A DNA stretch of 64,000 nt from Streptomyces ficellus. GTDB lineage: Bacteria > Actinomycetota > Actinomycetes > Streptomycetales > Streptomycetaceae. Below, in pieces: positions 1 to 13,884 of the stretch. The notes beneath the pieces were generated by a model. It searched no databases. It saw nothing but the letters and a program-made list of their open reading frames with translations, and had not been told where the DNA came from. The stretch's first letter is position 1. Each line of letters opens with the position of its first letter. Made by a program: the position numbers and the translations under genes. Where the stretch lies: contig NZ_CP034279.1 in assembly GCF_009739905.1 (NCBI RefSeq), forward strand, positions 6,138,001-6,202,000, in the 5' to 3' direction.

Positions 1-41
1 TCCCGGTCCTCCACCTCCACCACGACGGAGAGAACCCCCCG

Positions 42-1028
42 ATGATGCGCCACCTCATCTCGGCCGCCGACCTCACCCGCGACGACGCCGTCCTCATCCT
101 CGACACCGCCGAGGAGATGGCCCGGGTCGCCGACCGGCCGATCAAGAAACTGCCCACCCTCCGCGGCCGTACCGTCGTCAACCTCTTCTTCGAGGACTCG
201 ACGCGCACCCGGATCTCCTTCGAGGCCGCCGAGAAGCGCCTGTCCGCCGACGTCATCAACTTCAGCGCCAAGGGCTCCTCGGTCTCCAAGGGCGAGTCCC
301 TCAAGGACACCGCGCAGACCCTGGAGGCGATGGGTGTCGACGCCGTCGTCATCCGGCACGGAGCCTCGGGGGCCCCGTACCGCCTGGCCACCTCCGGATG
401 GATCGACGCCACCGTCATCAACGCCGGTGACGGCACCCACCAGCACCCCACGCAGGCCCTGCTGGACGCTTTCACCATGCGCCGCCGGCTGATCGGCCCG
501 GACGCCGGGCTCGGCCAGGACCTGGCCGGCCGGCGCATCACGATCGTCGGCGACGTCCTGCACAGCCGGGTGGCCCGCTCCAACGTCGACCTGCTGCACA
601 CCCTCGGCGCCGAGGTCACCCTCGTCGCCCCGCCCACCCTCGTCCCGGTCGGCGTCGAGACCTGGCCGTGCGAGGTGTCGTACGACCTCGACAGCACCCT
701 GCCGAAGTCCGACGCCGTGATGATGCTGCGCGTCCAGCGCGAGCGGATGAACGCCGCGTTCTTCCCGACCGAGCGCGAGTACTCGCGCCGCTACGGCCTC
801 GACGGCCAGCGCATGGCGAAGATGCCCGAACACGCCGTGGTGATGCACCCCGGCCCGATGGTCCGCGGTATGGAGATCACCGCCGAGGTCGCCGACTCCG
901 GCCGTTGCACGGTCGTGGAGCAGGTCGCCAACGGCGTCTCCATCCGCATGGCCGTCCTGTACCTCCTGCTCGGCGGCAACGAATCGGCCGTCGCCCACAC
1001 CCGTACCGAGGAGAAGCAAGACCGATGA
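42..1028 (+). CDS. pyrB: Aspartate carbamoyltransferase catalytic chain (PyrB)
   Basis: Cytoplasmic enzyme condensing carbamoyl phosphate with L-aspartate, the committed step of de novo UMP synthesis. The 328-residue length is usual for the family. The carbamoyl-phosphate site STRTR (in [12 protein letters not shown], about residue 52) and the HPTQALLD and HPGPMVRG segments are present. Two ATG codons lie in tandem (42 and 45); the first is used here, with GGAG at 27-30 as ribosome site. A frame ending in TGA at 43-45 overlaps the start and may be the tail of an upstream gene (pyrR is usual there), but too little is visible to annotate it. The stop overlaps the pyrC start by ATGA, so the two are translationally coupled. 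Confidence 0.97.
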   Translation: MMRHLISAADLTRDDAVLILDTAEEMARVADRPIKKLPTLRGRTVVNLFFEDSTRTRISFEAAEKRLSADVINFSAKGSSVSKGESLKDTAQTLEAMGVDAVVIRHGASGAPYRLATSGWIDATVINAGDGTHQHPTQALLDAFTMRRRLIGPDAGLGQDLAGRRITIVGDVLHSRVARSNVDLLHTLGAEVTLVAPPTLVPVGVETWPCEVSYDLDSTLPKSDAVMMLRVQRERMNAAFFPTEREYSRRYGLDGQRMAKMPEHAVVMHPGPMVRGMEITAEVADSGRCTVVEQVANGVSIRMAVLYLLLGGNESAVAHTRTEEKQDR

Positions 1029-2311
1029 GCAAGACCCTGATCCGTGGTGCGAAGGTACTCGGCGGCGAGGCCCAGGACGTCCTGATCGACGGCGAGACCA
1101 TCGCCGAGGTCGGCGCCGGTCTCGCGGCCGGCGACGCCACCGTCGTCGAGGCCGAGGGAAGGATTCTGCTGCCCGGCCTGGTCGACCTGCACACGCACCT
1201 GCGCGAGCCGGGCCGCGAGGACTCCGAGACCGTCCTCACCGGCACCCGCGCGGCCGCCACCGGCGGCTACACGTCCGTGTTCGCCATGGCCAACACCTTC
1301 CCCGTCGCCGACACCGCCGGTGTCGTCGAGCAGGTCTACCGGCTCGGCCGGGAGCACGGCTACTGCGACGTCCAGCCCATCGGCGCCGTCACCGTCGGCC
1401 TGGAGGGCAGGAAGCTCGCCGAACTCGGCGCCATGCACGAGTCCGCCGCCGGCGTCACCGTCTTCTCCGACGACGGCAAGTGCGTCGACGACGCCGTGAT
1501 CATGCGCCGCGCCCTGGAGTACGTGAAGGCCTTCGGCGGCGTCGTCGCCCAGCACGCCCAGGAGCCCCGCCTCACCGAGGGCGCCCAGATGAACGAGGGC
1601 GTCGTCTCCGCCGAGCTGGGCCTGGGCGGCTGGCCGGCCGTCGCCGAGGAGTCGATCATCGCCCGGGACGTGCTGCTCGCCGAGCACGTCGGCTCCCGCG
1701 TCCACATCTGCCACCTGTCGACCGCCGGGTCCGTCGAGATCGTCCGCTGGGCCAAGTCGCGCGGCATCGACGTCACCGCCGAGGTCACCCCGCACCACCT
1801 CCTCCTGACGGACGAGCTGGTCCGCTCGTACAACCCCGTCTACAAGGTCAACCCGCCGCTGCGCACCGAGCGCGACGTCATGGCGCTGCGCGAGGCCCTC
1901 GCCGACGGCACGATCGACATCGTCGCCACCGACCACGCCCCGCACCCGCACGAGGACAAGGACTGCGAGTGGGCCGCCGCCGCCATGGGCATGGTGGGCC
2001 TGGAGACCGCGCTGAGCGTCGTCCAGCAGACGATGGTCGAGACCGGGCTGCTCGACTGGGCCGGCGTCGCCGACCGCATGTCCTTCCGGCCCGCGAAGAT
2101 CGGCCGCGCCGACGGCCACGGCCGCCCCGTCTCGGCTGGTGAGCCCGCCAACCTCACGCTGGTCGATCCGGCATACCGTGGAGTGGTGGACCCCGCGGGC
2201 TTCGCCTCCCGCAGCCGCAACACCCCCTACGAGGGCCGCGAGCTGCCGGGTCGCGTCACCCACACCTTCCTGCGGGGCCGGGCGACGCTCATGGACGGGA
2301 AGCTGGCGTGA
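1025..2311 (+). CDS. pyrC: Dihydroorotase (PyrC)
   Basis: Zinc amidohydrolase that cyclises carbamoyl-aspartate to dihydroorotate. Metal ligands are seen in [10 protein letters not shown] (about residue 58) and later in HICHLST and ATDHAPH. At 428 residues it is the long type I dihydroorotase typical of Gram-positive bacteria. The ATG at 1025 overlaps the pyrB stop by 4 bases, and its own stop overlaps the GTG of the next gene (GTGA). This makes an unbroken coupled operon. Confidence 0.97.
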   Translation: MSKTLIRGAKVLGGEAQDVLIDGETIAEVGAGLAAGDATVVEAEGRILLPGLVDLHTHLREPGREDSETVLTGTRAAATGGYTSVFAMANTFPVADTAGVVEQVYRLGREHGYCDVQPIGAVTVGLEGRKLAELGAMHESAAGVTVFSDDGKCVDDAVIMRRALEYVKAFGGVVAQHAQEPRLTEGAQMNEGVVSAELGLGGWPAVAEESIIARDVLLAEHVGSRVHICHLSTAGSVEIVRWAKSRGIDVTAEVTPHHLLLTDELVRSYNPVYKVNPPLRTERDVMALREALADGTIDIVATDHAPHPHEDKDCEWAAAAMGMVGLETALSVVQQTMVETGLLDWAGVADRMSFRPAKIGRADGHGRPVSAGEPANLTLVDPAYRGVVDPAGFASRSRNTPYEGRELPGRVTHTFLRGRATLMDGKLA

Positions 2312-2883
2312 CCTTTTCGATCGAACTCGCGGCCGAACTCGCGGCCGAGCCGAAGTCGGCGGAGGTGACCGACTGGGCCGCCCGGCTCGGCTGGGTCGCC
2401 GGACTGCTGCTCTTCATCGCGCTCGTCTACTGGCTGATGCGCCAGGGGTGGAAGTGGCGCGGCAGCCTCCAGTCCGGCCTGCCCGACCTCCCCGCCGCGC
2501 CGGACGCCCCGGGCGCGGCGACACTGACGATGACCGGCCGCTACCACGGCTCCACCACCGCCGGGCAGTGGCTCGACCGGATCGTCGCCCACGGCCTGGG
2601 TACCCGCAGCCGCGTGGAGCTGACGCTCCACGACACGGGCCTGGCAGTCGTACGCCCCGGGGCGAGCGACTTCTTCGTCCCGACCGGGCGGCTGCGCGGC
2701 GCCCGGCTCGACAAGGGCATCGCGGGCAAGGTCCTCGCCGAGGGCGGCCTGCTGATCGTCACCTGGGAGCACGGCGGGACGCTGATCGACTCCGGCTTCC
2801 GCTCCGACCGGGCCGCCGAGCACACCACCTGGGCCGACGCCCTCAACACCATGATCACTACGACGGAAGGCGCCGCACGATGA
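2308..2883 (+). CDS. Small membrane protein with PH-like domain inside the pyr operon
   Basis: 191-residue protein of unknown function. One membrane segment is visible near residues 28-44 ([18 protein letters not shown]), followed by a soluble part of about 130 residues. That part has alternating beta-strand character and resembles the PH-like domains of actinobacterial membrane proteins. It starts at GTG 2308, overlapping the pyrC stop, and its TGA overlaps the carA ATG. The 4-base overlaps on both sides show it is a fixed member of the UMP operon. A gene of this kind at this place is, from memory, conserved in Streptomyces. No catalytic residues are recognisable, so a role in pyrimidine metabolism is only inferred from position. 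Confidence 0.85.
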   Translation: MTFSIELAAELAAEPKSAEVTDWAARLGWVAGLLLFIALVYWLMRQGWKWRGSLQSGLPDLPAAPDAPGAATLTMTGRYHGSTTAGQWLDRIVAHGLGTRSRVELTLHDTGLAVVRPGASDFFVPTGRLRGARLDKGIAGKVLAEGGLLIVTWEHGGTLIDSGFRSDRAAEHTTWADALNTMITTTEGAAR

Positions 2884-4026
2884 CGACCTCCACCCGGGGA
2901 ACCAGGGTTCCCGCCGTACTCGTCCTGGAGGACGGCCGCACCTTCCGCGGCCGCGCCTACGGGGCCGTGGGGGAGACCTTCGGCGAGGCCGTCTTCTCCA
3001 CCGGCATGACCGGCTACCAGGAGACCCTGACCGACCCGTCGTACCACCGCCAGGTCGTCGTGATGACCGCGCCGCACGTCGGCAACACCGGCGTCAACGA
3101 CGAGGACGCCGAGTCGAAGAAGATCTGGGTCTCCGGGTACGTCATCCGCGACCCCGCCCGCGTCCCGTCCAGCTGGCGCTCCCGCCGCACCCTCGACGAG
3201 GAACTGGCCGCGCAGGGCGTCGTCGGCATCAGCGGCATCGACACCCGCGCCCTCACCCGCCACCTGCGCGAGCGCGGCGCCATGCGCGTCGGCATCTTCT
3301 CCGGCGACGCGGTCGCCGACGACGCCACCCTCCTCGCCAGGGTGCAGGACGCCCCGCAGATGAAGGGCGCGAACCTCTCCGCCGAGGTCGCCACCAAGGA
3401 GACCTACGTCGTCCCCGCGATCGGCGAGAAGAAGTTCACCGTCGCCGCCGTCGACCTCGGCATCAAGGGCATGACCCCGCACCGCATGGCCGAGCGCGGC
3501 ATCGAGGTGCACGTCCTGCCCGCCACCGCCACCGTCGAGGACGTCTACGCCGTCAACCCGGACGGGGTGTTCTTCTCCAACGGCCCCGGCGACCCGGCCA
3601 CCGCCGACCACGCGGTCTCCGTCATGCAGGGCGTGCTCGCCCGCAGGACCCCGCTCTTCGGCATCTGCTTCGGCAACCAGATCCTCGGCCGCGCCCTCGG
3701 CTTCGGCACCTACAAGCTGAAGTACGGCCACCGCGGCATCAACCAGCCGGTGCAGGACCGCACCACCGGCAAGGTCGAGGTCACCGCGCACAACCACGGG
3801 TTCGCCGTGGACGCGCCCCTGGACAAGGTCTCCGAGACGCCCTACGGCCGCGCCGAGGTCTCCCACGTGTGCCTCAACGACAACGTGGTGGAGGGCCTCC
3901 AGCTGCTCGACCAGCCGGCCTTCAGCGTCCAGTACCACCCCGAGGCGGCCGCGGGCCCGCACGACGCCGCGTACCTCTTCGACCGCTTCACGTCTTTGAT
4001 GAACACCGCCCTGATGGAGGCCGAGC

Positions 4027-4034
<8 letters not shown>
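2880..4034 (+). CDS. carA: Carbamoyl-phosphate synthase small (glutaminase) subunit
   Basis: 384-residue class I glutamine amidotransferase subunit that delivers ammonia to CarB. The N-terminal CPSase small-chain domain ([12 protein letters not shown]) is followed by the GATase domain with the nucleophile in FGICFGNQ (Cys263) and His/Glu in YHPEAA. Start ATG 2880 overlaps the previous stop; its TAA at 4032-4034 runs past the GTG of carB at 4027, an 8-base overlap. It serves both pyrimidine and arginine synthesis. Confidence 0.97.
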
Positions 4035-7335
<3,301 letters not shown>

Positions 7336-7340
7336 CAGCG

Positions 7341-7368
7341 AGGGGGACACCGGAAACGGTGTCCCCCT
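7341..7368 (+). terminator. Perfect 12-bp hairpin with GAAA loop between carB and pyrD
   Basis: Arms AGGGGGACACCG (7341-7352) and CGGTGTCCCCCT (7357-7368) are exactly complementary around a GAAA tetraloop, starting 6 bases after the carB stop and ending 23 bases before pyrD. There is no T-tract. It could be an intra-operon attenuator, an mRNA-stability element or a weak terminator. Confidence 0.75.
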
Positions 7369-7390
7369 CCTCATGAGGACACCACCACAC

Positions 7391-8490
<1,100 letters not shown>

Positions 8491-8494
<4 letters not shown>

Positions 8495-9369
8495 GCCAGT
8501 CGACCCCGCAGAGCCCGCAGAGCCCGCGCGAGCCCTTCGGCGCCCGTCTGCGCCGCGCCATGGACGCCCGTGGCCCGCTGTGCGTCGGCATCGACCCGCA
8601 CGCCTCCCTGCTGTCCTCCTGGGGCCTGGGCGACGACGTGGCGGGCCTGGAGGGCTTCACGCGCACGGTCGTCGAGGCGCTCGCCGACCGGGTGGCCGTC
8701 TTCAAGCCGCAGAGCGCCTTCTTCGAACGGTTCGGCTCGCGCGGCATCGCCGTCCTGGAACGGGCCGTCGCCGACCTGCGGGACGCGGGCGCCCTGGTCG
8801 TCATGGACGCCAAGCGCGGTGACATCGGCTCCACCATGGCCGCCTACGCCGAGACCTACCTCCGCGAGGGCGCGCCGCTGTTCTCGGACGCGCTGACCGT
8901 CTCGCCGTACCTCGGGTACGGCTCGCTGAAGCCGGCCGTCGACCTCGCCCGCGAGACCGGCACCGGGCTGTTCGTCCTCGCCCTCACCTCCAACCCGGAG
9001 GGCGCCGAGGTCCAGCGGGCGGTACGCACCGACGATCCGGCCGGCCGCACCATCGGCGCGACCATGCTGGCCCACCTCGCCCGGGACAACGCGGACGAGA
9101 CGCCCATGGGCTCCTTCGGCGCGGTCGTCGGCGCGACGCTCGGCGACCTCTCCTCGTACGACCTCGACATCAACGGTCCGCTGCTGGCGCCCGGCATCGG
9201 CGCCCAGGGCGCGACGCCGGCCGACCTGCCGGCGGTCTTCGGCGCGGCCGTGCGCAACGTCGTGCCGAACGTCAGCCGGGGCGTCCTGCGCCACGGTCCG
9301 GACGCGGCGGCGCTGCGCGAGGCCGCCGAGCGGTACGCGGACGAGGTGCGGGCTGCGGTCACCGCCTGA
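8491..9369 (+). CDS. pyrF: Orotidine 5'-phosphate decarboxylase, type 2
   Basis: Last step of UMP synthesis. 292 residues, the longer actinobacterial form. The catalytic Lys/Asp signature is [12 protein letters not shown] (about residue 107), with CVGIDPH near the N-terminus and PGIGAQGA near the phosphate site. It overlaps pyrD by 4 bases and is the last gene of the operon, followed 21 bases later by a strong terminator hairpin. Confidence 0.96.
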
Positions 9370-9390
9370 CACCCCCGCGGGCCAGGTCGT

Positions 9391-9428
9391 CGGAGCCCAC
9401 GGTCACCCTCCGGTGACCGTGGGCTCCG
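9391..9428 (+). terminator. Terminator of the pyr operon
   Basis: A perfect 17-bp stem (9391-9407 with 9412-9428) closes on a 4-base CTCC loop, immediately downstream of pyrF. It has no T-run, which is usual for Streptomyces terminators. Confidence 0.85.
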
Positions 9429-9437
9429 GCCGTACCG

Positions 9438-9455
9438 ACGTGACGTACCTCACGT
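9438..9455. promoter_or_regulatory. Crp-like palindrome upstream of mihF
   Basis: ACGTGA-N6-TCACGT is a perfect palindrome with 6-base arms. The core CGTGA-N6-TCACG has the geometry of the Crp/FNR-family site TGTGA-N6-TCACA. It lies between the pyr terminator and mihF, about 250 bases before the mihF start. TAGTCT (9587-9592) and TAGGTT (9649-9654) further down are plausible -10 elements. Binding is inferred only. Confidence 0.4.
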
Positions 9456-9701
9456 TCGACCGGTCCGCGAGCGCCGGGGTCGGAATCTGCGCGCAAAACC
9501 GCGTCTTTATGTCGTGAATGTCTGGGTAGGTCGATGCTGACCAGGACTTTTCCTCTGTTCTCGCTGACTCTGGCGGCCATGGCCGCTAGTCTCCGTCGCA
9601 GAGCCAACGTGCACTGCGTTGCTCGTTGCTCCCCAGGTGTGGGCCGACTAGGTTCCTCACCGGTCCGTATCCGACAGTTCGACATCCGAGGTGACGTAGG
9701 C

Positions 9702-10025
9702 GTGGCTCTTCCGCCCCTTACCCCTGAACAGCGCGCAGCCGCGCTCGAAAAGGCCGCCGCGGCTCGCCGGGAGCGGGCCGAGGTCAAGAATCGACTCAAG
9801 CACTCCGGCGCCTCGCTCCAGGAGGTCATCAAGCAGGGCCAGGAGAACGAGGTCATCGGCAAGATGAAGGTCTCCGCCCTCCTGGAGTCCCTGCCGGGCG
9901 TGGGCAAGGTCCGCGCCAAGCAGATCATGGAGCGGCTCGGGATCTCCGAGAGCCGCCGCGTGCGGGGCCTCGGCTCCAACCAGATCGCCTCCCTGGAGCG
10001 CGAGTTCGGCAGCACCGGGGCCTGA
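9702..10025 (+). CDS. mihF: Integration host factor, actinobacterial type (sIHF)
   Basis: 107-residue nucleoid-associated DNA-binding protein, related to mycobacterial mIHF and Streptomyces sIHF. A basic N-terminal helix (TPEQRAAALEKAAAARRERA) precedes a helix-two-turn-helix core with LLESLPGVGKVRAKQIM and LGISESRRVRGLG. An upstream in-frame extension to 9534 is open but does not look like this family, whose proteins begin with MALPPLTPEQR. GTG 9702 fits this, with GAGG at 9688-9691. It sits between pyrF and gmk, the conserved actinobacterial order, and has its own upstream region of about 270 bases. Confidence 0.94.
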   Translation: MALPPLTPEQRAAALEKAAAARRERAEVKNRLKHSGASLQEVIKQGQENEVIGKMKVSALLESLPGVGKVRAKQIMERLGISESRRVRGLGSNQIASLEREFGSTGA

Positions 10026-10063
10026 CGTCCGGGGCACGGGAGTAAACCTGGAATAATCGCCCC

Positions 10064-10657
10064 ATGGCTGCAACATCCCGGGGGACCGCCCCCGAGCCCC
10101 CGGACGTACGTCCGCGACTGACCGTGCTCTCCGGCCCCTCCGGGGTCGGCAAGAGCACGGTCGTCGCTCATATGCGCAAGGTCCACCCCGAGGTCTGGCT
10201 GTCGGTTTCCGCCACGACCCGCAAGCCGCGACCCGGCGAGCGGGACGGGGTGCAGTACTACTTCGTCACCGACGACGAGTTCGACAAGCTGGTCGCCAAC
10301 GGCGAACTGCTGGAGTGGGCCGAGTTCGCCGGCAACCGCTACGGCACGCCGCGCCGCGCCGTCCTGGAGCGGCTCGAATCGGGTGAGCCCGTGCTGCTGG
10401 AGATCGACCTCCAGGGCGCGCGGCTGGTCCGCGAGTCGATGCCGGAGGCGCAGCTGGTCTTCCTGGCACCGCCGAGCTGGGACGAGCTGGTCCGCCGGCT
10501 GACCGGCCGCGGCACCGAGCCGCCGGAGGTCATCGAGCGGCGCCTGGAGGCGGCCAAGACCGAGCTGGCGGCGGAGTCCGAGTTCGACACCACCCTGGTC
10601 AACACCTCCGTCGAGGACGTAGCCCGTGAGCTGCTAGCCTTGATGCAAGTTGTTTGA
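10064..10657 (+). CDS. gmk: Guanylate kinase
   Basis: 197-residue kinase converting GMP to GDP with ATP. P-loop GPSGVGKST near residue 27; GMP-binding segments include [18 protein letters not shown] and LEIDLQGA. The first ~20 residues are a loosely conserved extension. It lies 38 bases after mihF; TGGAATAAT just upstream of the start could be a -10 region. It is followed 40 bases later by rpoZ. Confidence 0.96.
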   Translation: MAATSRGTAPEPPDVRPRLTVLSGPSGVGKSTVVAHMRKVHPEVWLSVSATTRKPRPGERDGVQYYFVTDDEFDKLVANGELLEWAEFAGNRYGTPRRAVLERLESGEPVLLEIDLQGARLVRESMPEAQLVFLAPPSWDELVRRLTGRGTEPPEVIERRLEAAKTELAAESEFDTTLVNTSVEDVARELLALMQVV

Positions 10658-10697
10658 TCTTTGTCCCATTTTCCAGAAGTTTTTCGGAAGGTAGAGC

Positions 10698-10970
10698 GTG
10701 TCCTCTTCCATCACCGCGCCCGAGGGCATCATCAACCCGCCGATCGATGAGCTGCTCGAGGCCACTGACTCGAAGTACAGCCTCGTGATCTACGCGGCCA
10801 AGCGCGCGCGCCAGATCAACGCGTACTACTCGCAGCTCGGTGAGGGCCTGCTGGAGTACGTCGGTCCGCTGGTGGACACCCACGTCCACGAGAAGCCGCT
10901 CTCGATCGCCCTGCGGGAGATCAACGCGGGTCTGCTGACCTCCGAGGCCATCGAGGGCCCGGCCCAGTAG
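10698..10970 (+). CDS. rpoZ: RNA polymerase omega subunit
   Basis: 90-residue omega subunit, an assembly chaperone of beta-prime. The conserved region is [18 protein letters not shown] followed by AAKRARQIN and later [13 protein letters not shown] 10698 is preceded by GGAAGG at 10686-10691. It follows gmk as in most bacteria. Confidence 0.96.
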   Translation: MSSSITAPEGIINPPIDELLEATDSKYSLVIYAAKRARQINAYYSQLGEGLLEYVGPLVDTHVHEKPLSIALREINAGLLTSEAIEGPAQ

Positions 10971-10990
10971 GCGCCCCACTGCACGTCATG

Positions 10991-11021
10991 ACAGGCCCGG
11001 TGGACACTCCGCCGGGCCTGT
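10991..11021 (+). terminator. Hairpin after rpoZ
   Basis: A 13-bp stem (10991-11003 with 11009-11021, one G-T pair) has an ACACT loop, 20 bases after the rpoZ stop. Outer CATGACA/TGTCATG segments could pair alternatively. It separates rpoZ from coaBC. Confidence 0.7.
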
Positions 11022-11092
11022 GGTGTGTCATGGAGTCGTACGGCTCTCGCGGGTCACGAAGATCACGAGGGTCACGAAGCGGGAGGCGTGGA

Positions 11093-12331
11093 GTGGACAA
11101 GCCGAAGGTCGTCCTCGGAGTCAGCGGTGGCATCGCCGCCTACAAGGCGTGCGAGCTGCTGCGGCGGCTCACCGAGTCCGGCCACGACGTACGGGTCGTC
11201 CCGACCGAGGCCGCGCTGCACTTCGTGGGCGCCGCCACCTGGTCGGCGCTCTCCGGCAACCCGGTCTCCACCGGGGTCTGGACGGACGTCCACGAGGTCC
11301 CCCACGTACGCATCGGCCAGCACGCCGACCTGGTGGTCGTCGCGCCCGCCACCGCCGACATGCTCGCCAAGGCGGCGCACGGCATCGCCGACGACCTGCT
11401 GACCAACACGCTCCTCACCGCCCGGTGCCCGGTGGTCTTCGCCCCCGCGATGCACACCGAGATGTGGGAGCACCCCGCCACCCAGGAGAACGTGGCCACT
11501 CTGCGCCGCCGGGGCGCCGTGGTGGTCGAGCCCGCCGTGGGCCGCCTCACCGGCGCCGACACCGGCAAGGGCCGGCTGCCCGACCCGGACGAGATCTTCG
11601 AGATCTGCCGCCGGGTGCTCGCCCGCGGTGCGGCCGCCGGGCGCGACCTCGCGGGCCGCCATGTCGTGATCAGCGCGGGCGGCACCCGCGAGCCGCTGGA
11701 CCCGGTGCGGTACCTCGGCAACCGCTCCTCGGGCAAGCAGGGGTACGCCCTGGCCAGGACCGCCGCCGCCCGGGGCGCCCGGGTGACGCTGATCGAGGCC
11801 AACACCGGCCTGCCGGACCCCGCGGGCGTCGACGTCGTCCGGGTGGGCACCGCCGTACAGCTGCGCGAGGCCGTGCTCAAGGCGGCGGCCGACGCGGACG
11901 CCGTGGTGATGGCCGCCGCCGTCGCGGACTTCCGCCCCGCCGTGTACGCCGAAGGCAAGATCAAGAAGAAGGACGGCCAGGAGCCGGCGCCCGTCGCGCT
12001 GGTGCGCAACCCGGACGTCCTCGCGGAGATCTCGGCGGAGCGCGCGCGTCCGGAGCAGGTGGTCGTCGGATTCGCCGCCGAGACCGATGATGTTTTGGCC
12101 AATGGTCGGGACAAGCTCCGCCGCAAGGGGTGCGACCTGCTCGTGGTGAACGAGGTGGGGGAGCGCAAGACCTTCGGCTCCGAGGAGAACGAGGCCGTGG
12201 TGCTGGCCGCCGACGGCGCGGAGACCCCCGTACCGTACGGGCCGAAGGAGGCCCTGGCCGACACCGTCTGGGACCTCGTGGTCCCCCGGCTGGGCGCCTC
12301 CGGCGACACCGACTCGGGCAATTCAGGATGA
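11093..12331 (+). CDS. coaBC: Bifunctional CoaBC: phosphopantothenoylcysteine decarboxylase / phosphopantothenate-cysteine ligase
   Basis: 412-residue fusion that carries out two steps of coenzyme A synthesis. The N-terminal flavin decarboxylase (CoaC, about residues 1-185) shows VLGVSGGIAAYKACE and the substrate segment PAMHTEMWEHP. The C-terminal CTP-dependent ligase (CoaB) starts at VVISAGGTREPLDPVRYLG with NRSSGKQG and ends with the KIKKKDG loop. GTG 11093 is chosen: GGGAGG at 11080-11085 is well placed and the protein then begins MDKPKVVLG. Just upstream, GGGTCACGAAG occurs twice 18 bases apart (11051, 11069), of unknown meaning. Confidence 0.95.
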   Translation: MDKPKVVLGVSGGIAAYKACELLRRLTESGHDVRVVPTEAALHFVGAATWSALSGNPVSTGVWTDVHEVPHVRIGQHADLVVVAPATADMLAKAAHGIADDLLTNTLLTARCPVVFAPAMHTEMWEHPATQENVATLRRRGAVVVEPAVGRLTGADTGKGRLPDPDEIFEICRRVLARGAAAGRDLAGRHVVISAGGTREPLDPVRYLGNRSSGKQGYALARTAAARGARVTLIEANTGLPDPAGVDVVRVGTAVQLREAVLKAAADADAVVMAAAVADFRPAVYAEGKIKKKDGQEPAPVALVRNPDVLAEISAERARPEQVVVGFAAETDDVLANGRDKLRRKGCDLLVVNEVGERKTFGSEENEAVVLAADGAETPVPYGPKEALADTVWDLVVPRLGASGDTDSGNSG

Positions 12332-12340
12332 ATTTCTAAT

Positions 12341-12358
12341 TTCGCCCCTTTGGGCGGA
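12341..12358 (+). terminator. Short weak hairpin after coaBC
   Basis: CGCCC (12343-12347) pairs with GGGCG (12352-12356), extendable by two pairs, around a 4-base loop, 10 bases after the coaBC stop. It lacks a T-tract. The rest of the 241-base gap to metK shows no recognised SAM riboswitch core. Confidence 0.35.
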
Positions 12359-12572
12359 TCAAACCCCAGAAAAGCGGCGTTCCGGCCCGCGGAAGGAGCC
12401 GATCCCCCTCCCGCCGGCCCGGCGGATGTGGCCGATCAGGCTCCCAACGTGCGAGACACCTGGTCCAACGGCCGAGAGCGCCCGATAAACTGTCCTCGGA
12501 ACGACGCGGGGCGCAGCCCCCTGCCGGTCCGCAAATGATCAGCCAGCAGCCGCTGCAAACCCAGGGAGCGTT

Positions 12573-13781
12573 GTGTCCCGTCGTCTCTTCACCTCGGAGT
12601 CCGTGACCGAGGGTCACCCCGACAAGATCGCTGACCAGATCAGCGACACCATTCTCGATGCGCTGCTCCGGGAGGACCCCACCTCCCGCGTCGCCGTGGA
12701 GACGTTGATCACCACCGGCCTGGTGCACGTGGCCGGCGAGGTGACCACCAAGGCGTACGCCGACATCCCCACGCTCGTGCGCAACAAGATCCTTGAGATC
12801 GGCTACGACTCCTCGAAGAAGGGCTTCGACGGCGCATCCTGCGGCGTCTCGGTCTCGATCGGCGCCCAGTCGCCGGACATCGCGCAGGGCGTCGACACCG
12901 CCTACGAGAAGCGCGTCGAGGGTGACGAGGACGAGCTCGACAAGCAGGGCGCCGGCGACCAGGGCCTGATGTTCGGCTACGCGTCGGACGAGACGCCCGA
13001 GCTGATGCCGCTGCCGATCCACCTCGCACACCGGCTGTCCAAGCGCCTGACCGACGTCCGCAAGAACGGGACCATCCCCTACCTGCGCCCCGACGGCAAG
13101 ACCCAGGTCACCATCGAGTACGACGGTGACAAGGCCGTCCGCCTCGACACGGTCGTCGTCTCCTCGCAGCACGCCTCCGACATCGACCTCGAGTCGCTGC
13201 TCGCGCCCGACATCCGCGAGTTCGTCGTCGAGCACGTCCTCAAGCAGCTCCTCGACGACGGCATCAAGCTCGACACCGAGGGCTACCGGCTGCTGGTCAA
13301 CCCGACCGGGCGGTTCGAGATCGGCGGCCCGATGGGTGACGCCGGCCTGACCGGTCGCAAGATCATCATCGACACGTACGGCGGCATGGCCCGCCACGGC
13401 GGCGGTGCCTTCTCGGGCAAGGACCCGTCCAAGGTGGACCGCTCGGCCGCGTACGCGATGCGCTGGGTCGCCAAGAACGTCGTCGCGGCCGGGCTCGCCT
13501 CGCGCTGCGAGGTCCAGGTCGCCTACGCCATCGGCAAGGCCGAGCCGGTCGGGCTTTTCGTCGAGACCTTCGGCACCGCCAAGATCGACGCCGAGAAGAT
13601 CGAGAACGCCATCGGCGAGGTCTTCGACCTCCGCCCGGCCGCGATCATCCGCGACCTCGACCTGCTGCGGCCGATCTACTCGCAGACCGCCGCGTACGGC
13701 CACTTCGGCCGTGAGCTCCCCGACTTCACCTGGGAGCGCACCGACCGCGTGGACGCGCTGCGCAAGGCCGCGGGGCTGTAA
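12573..13781 (+). CDS. metK: S-adenosylmethionine synthetase
   Basis: 402-residue enzyme making SAM from methionine and ATP. Signatures: [14 protein letters not shown] at the N-terminus, [12 protein letters not shown] (about residue 127) and the glycine-rich [16 protein letters not shown] (about residue 270). GTG 12573 has AGGGAG at 12563-12568. The final codons and stop lie in the first unit of a 23-base tandem repeat. Confidence 0.97.
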   Translation: MSRRLFTSESVTEGHPDKIADQISDTILDALLREDPTSRVAVETLITTGLVHVAGEVTTKAYADIPTLVRNKILEIGYDSSKKGFDGASCGVSVSIGAQSPDIAQGVDTAYEKRVEGDEDELDKQGAGDQGLMFGYASDETPELMPLPIHLAHRLSKRLTDVRKNGTIPYLRPDGKTQVTIEYDGDKAVRLDTVVVSSQHASDIDLESLLAPDIREFVVEHVLKQLLDDGIKLDTEGYRLLVNPTGRFEIGGPMGDAGLTGRKIIIDTYGGMARHGGGAFSGKDPSKVDRSAAYAMRWVAKNVVAAGLASRCEVQVAYAIGKAEPVGLFVETFGTAKIDAEKIENAIGEVFDLRPAAIIRDLDLLRPIYSQTAAYGHFGRELPDFTWERTDRVDALRKAAGL

Positions 13782-13835
13782 CCCTTCACGCGGCGGGGCT
13801 GTAACCCCTGACGCGGCGGGGCTGTTACGCCTCGC
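13767..13835 (+). repeat. Three tandem ~23-base repeats spanning the metK stop codon
   Basis: Units at 13767-13789, 13790-13812 and 13813-13835 share the core GCGGCGGGGCTGTAACCC. The first carries the last codons and TAA of metK; the second repeats that stop; the third has mutated to GTTACG. It looks like local slippage duplication of the gene end. Confidence 0.85.
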
Positions 13836-13842
13836 ACACCCG

Positions 13843-13879
13843 CGAAGTCCGGCACCCCGATATGGGATGCCGGACTTCG
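13843..13879. terminator. Bidirectional terminator between metK and the convergent gene
   Basis: A 12-bp perfect outer stem (CGAAGTCCGGCA with TGCCGGACTTCG) continues through one mismatch to three more pairs around a GATAT loop. It lies between two converging genes and is symmetrical, so it can serve both. Confidence 0.85.
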
Positions 13880-13884
13880 GCGTT

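Noticed and set aside
1-45. 3' end of pyrR overlapping the pyrB start
   Set aside because: A TGA in another frame at 43-45 is compatible, but only 14 codons are visible and they show no recognisable PyrR sequence.
9534-9701. 56-residue N-terminal extension of sIHF
   Set aside because: Its composition is unlike the family, and GTG 9702 has its own ribosome site and gives the expected 107-residue protein.
12332-12572. Possible SAM riboswitch upstream of metK
   Set aside because: None of the conserved SAM-I, SAM-II or SAM-IV core sequences could be found; only a weak hairpin near the coaBC end is present.
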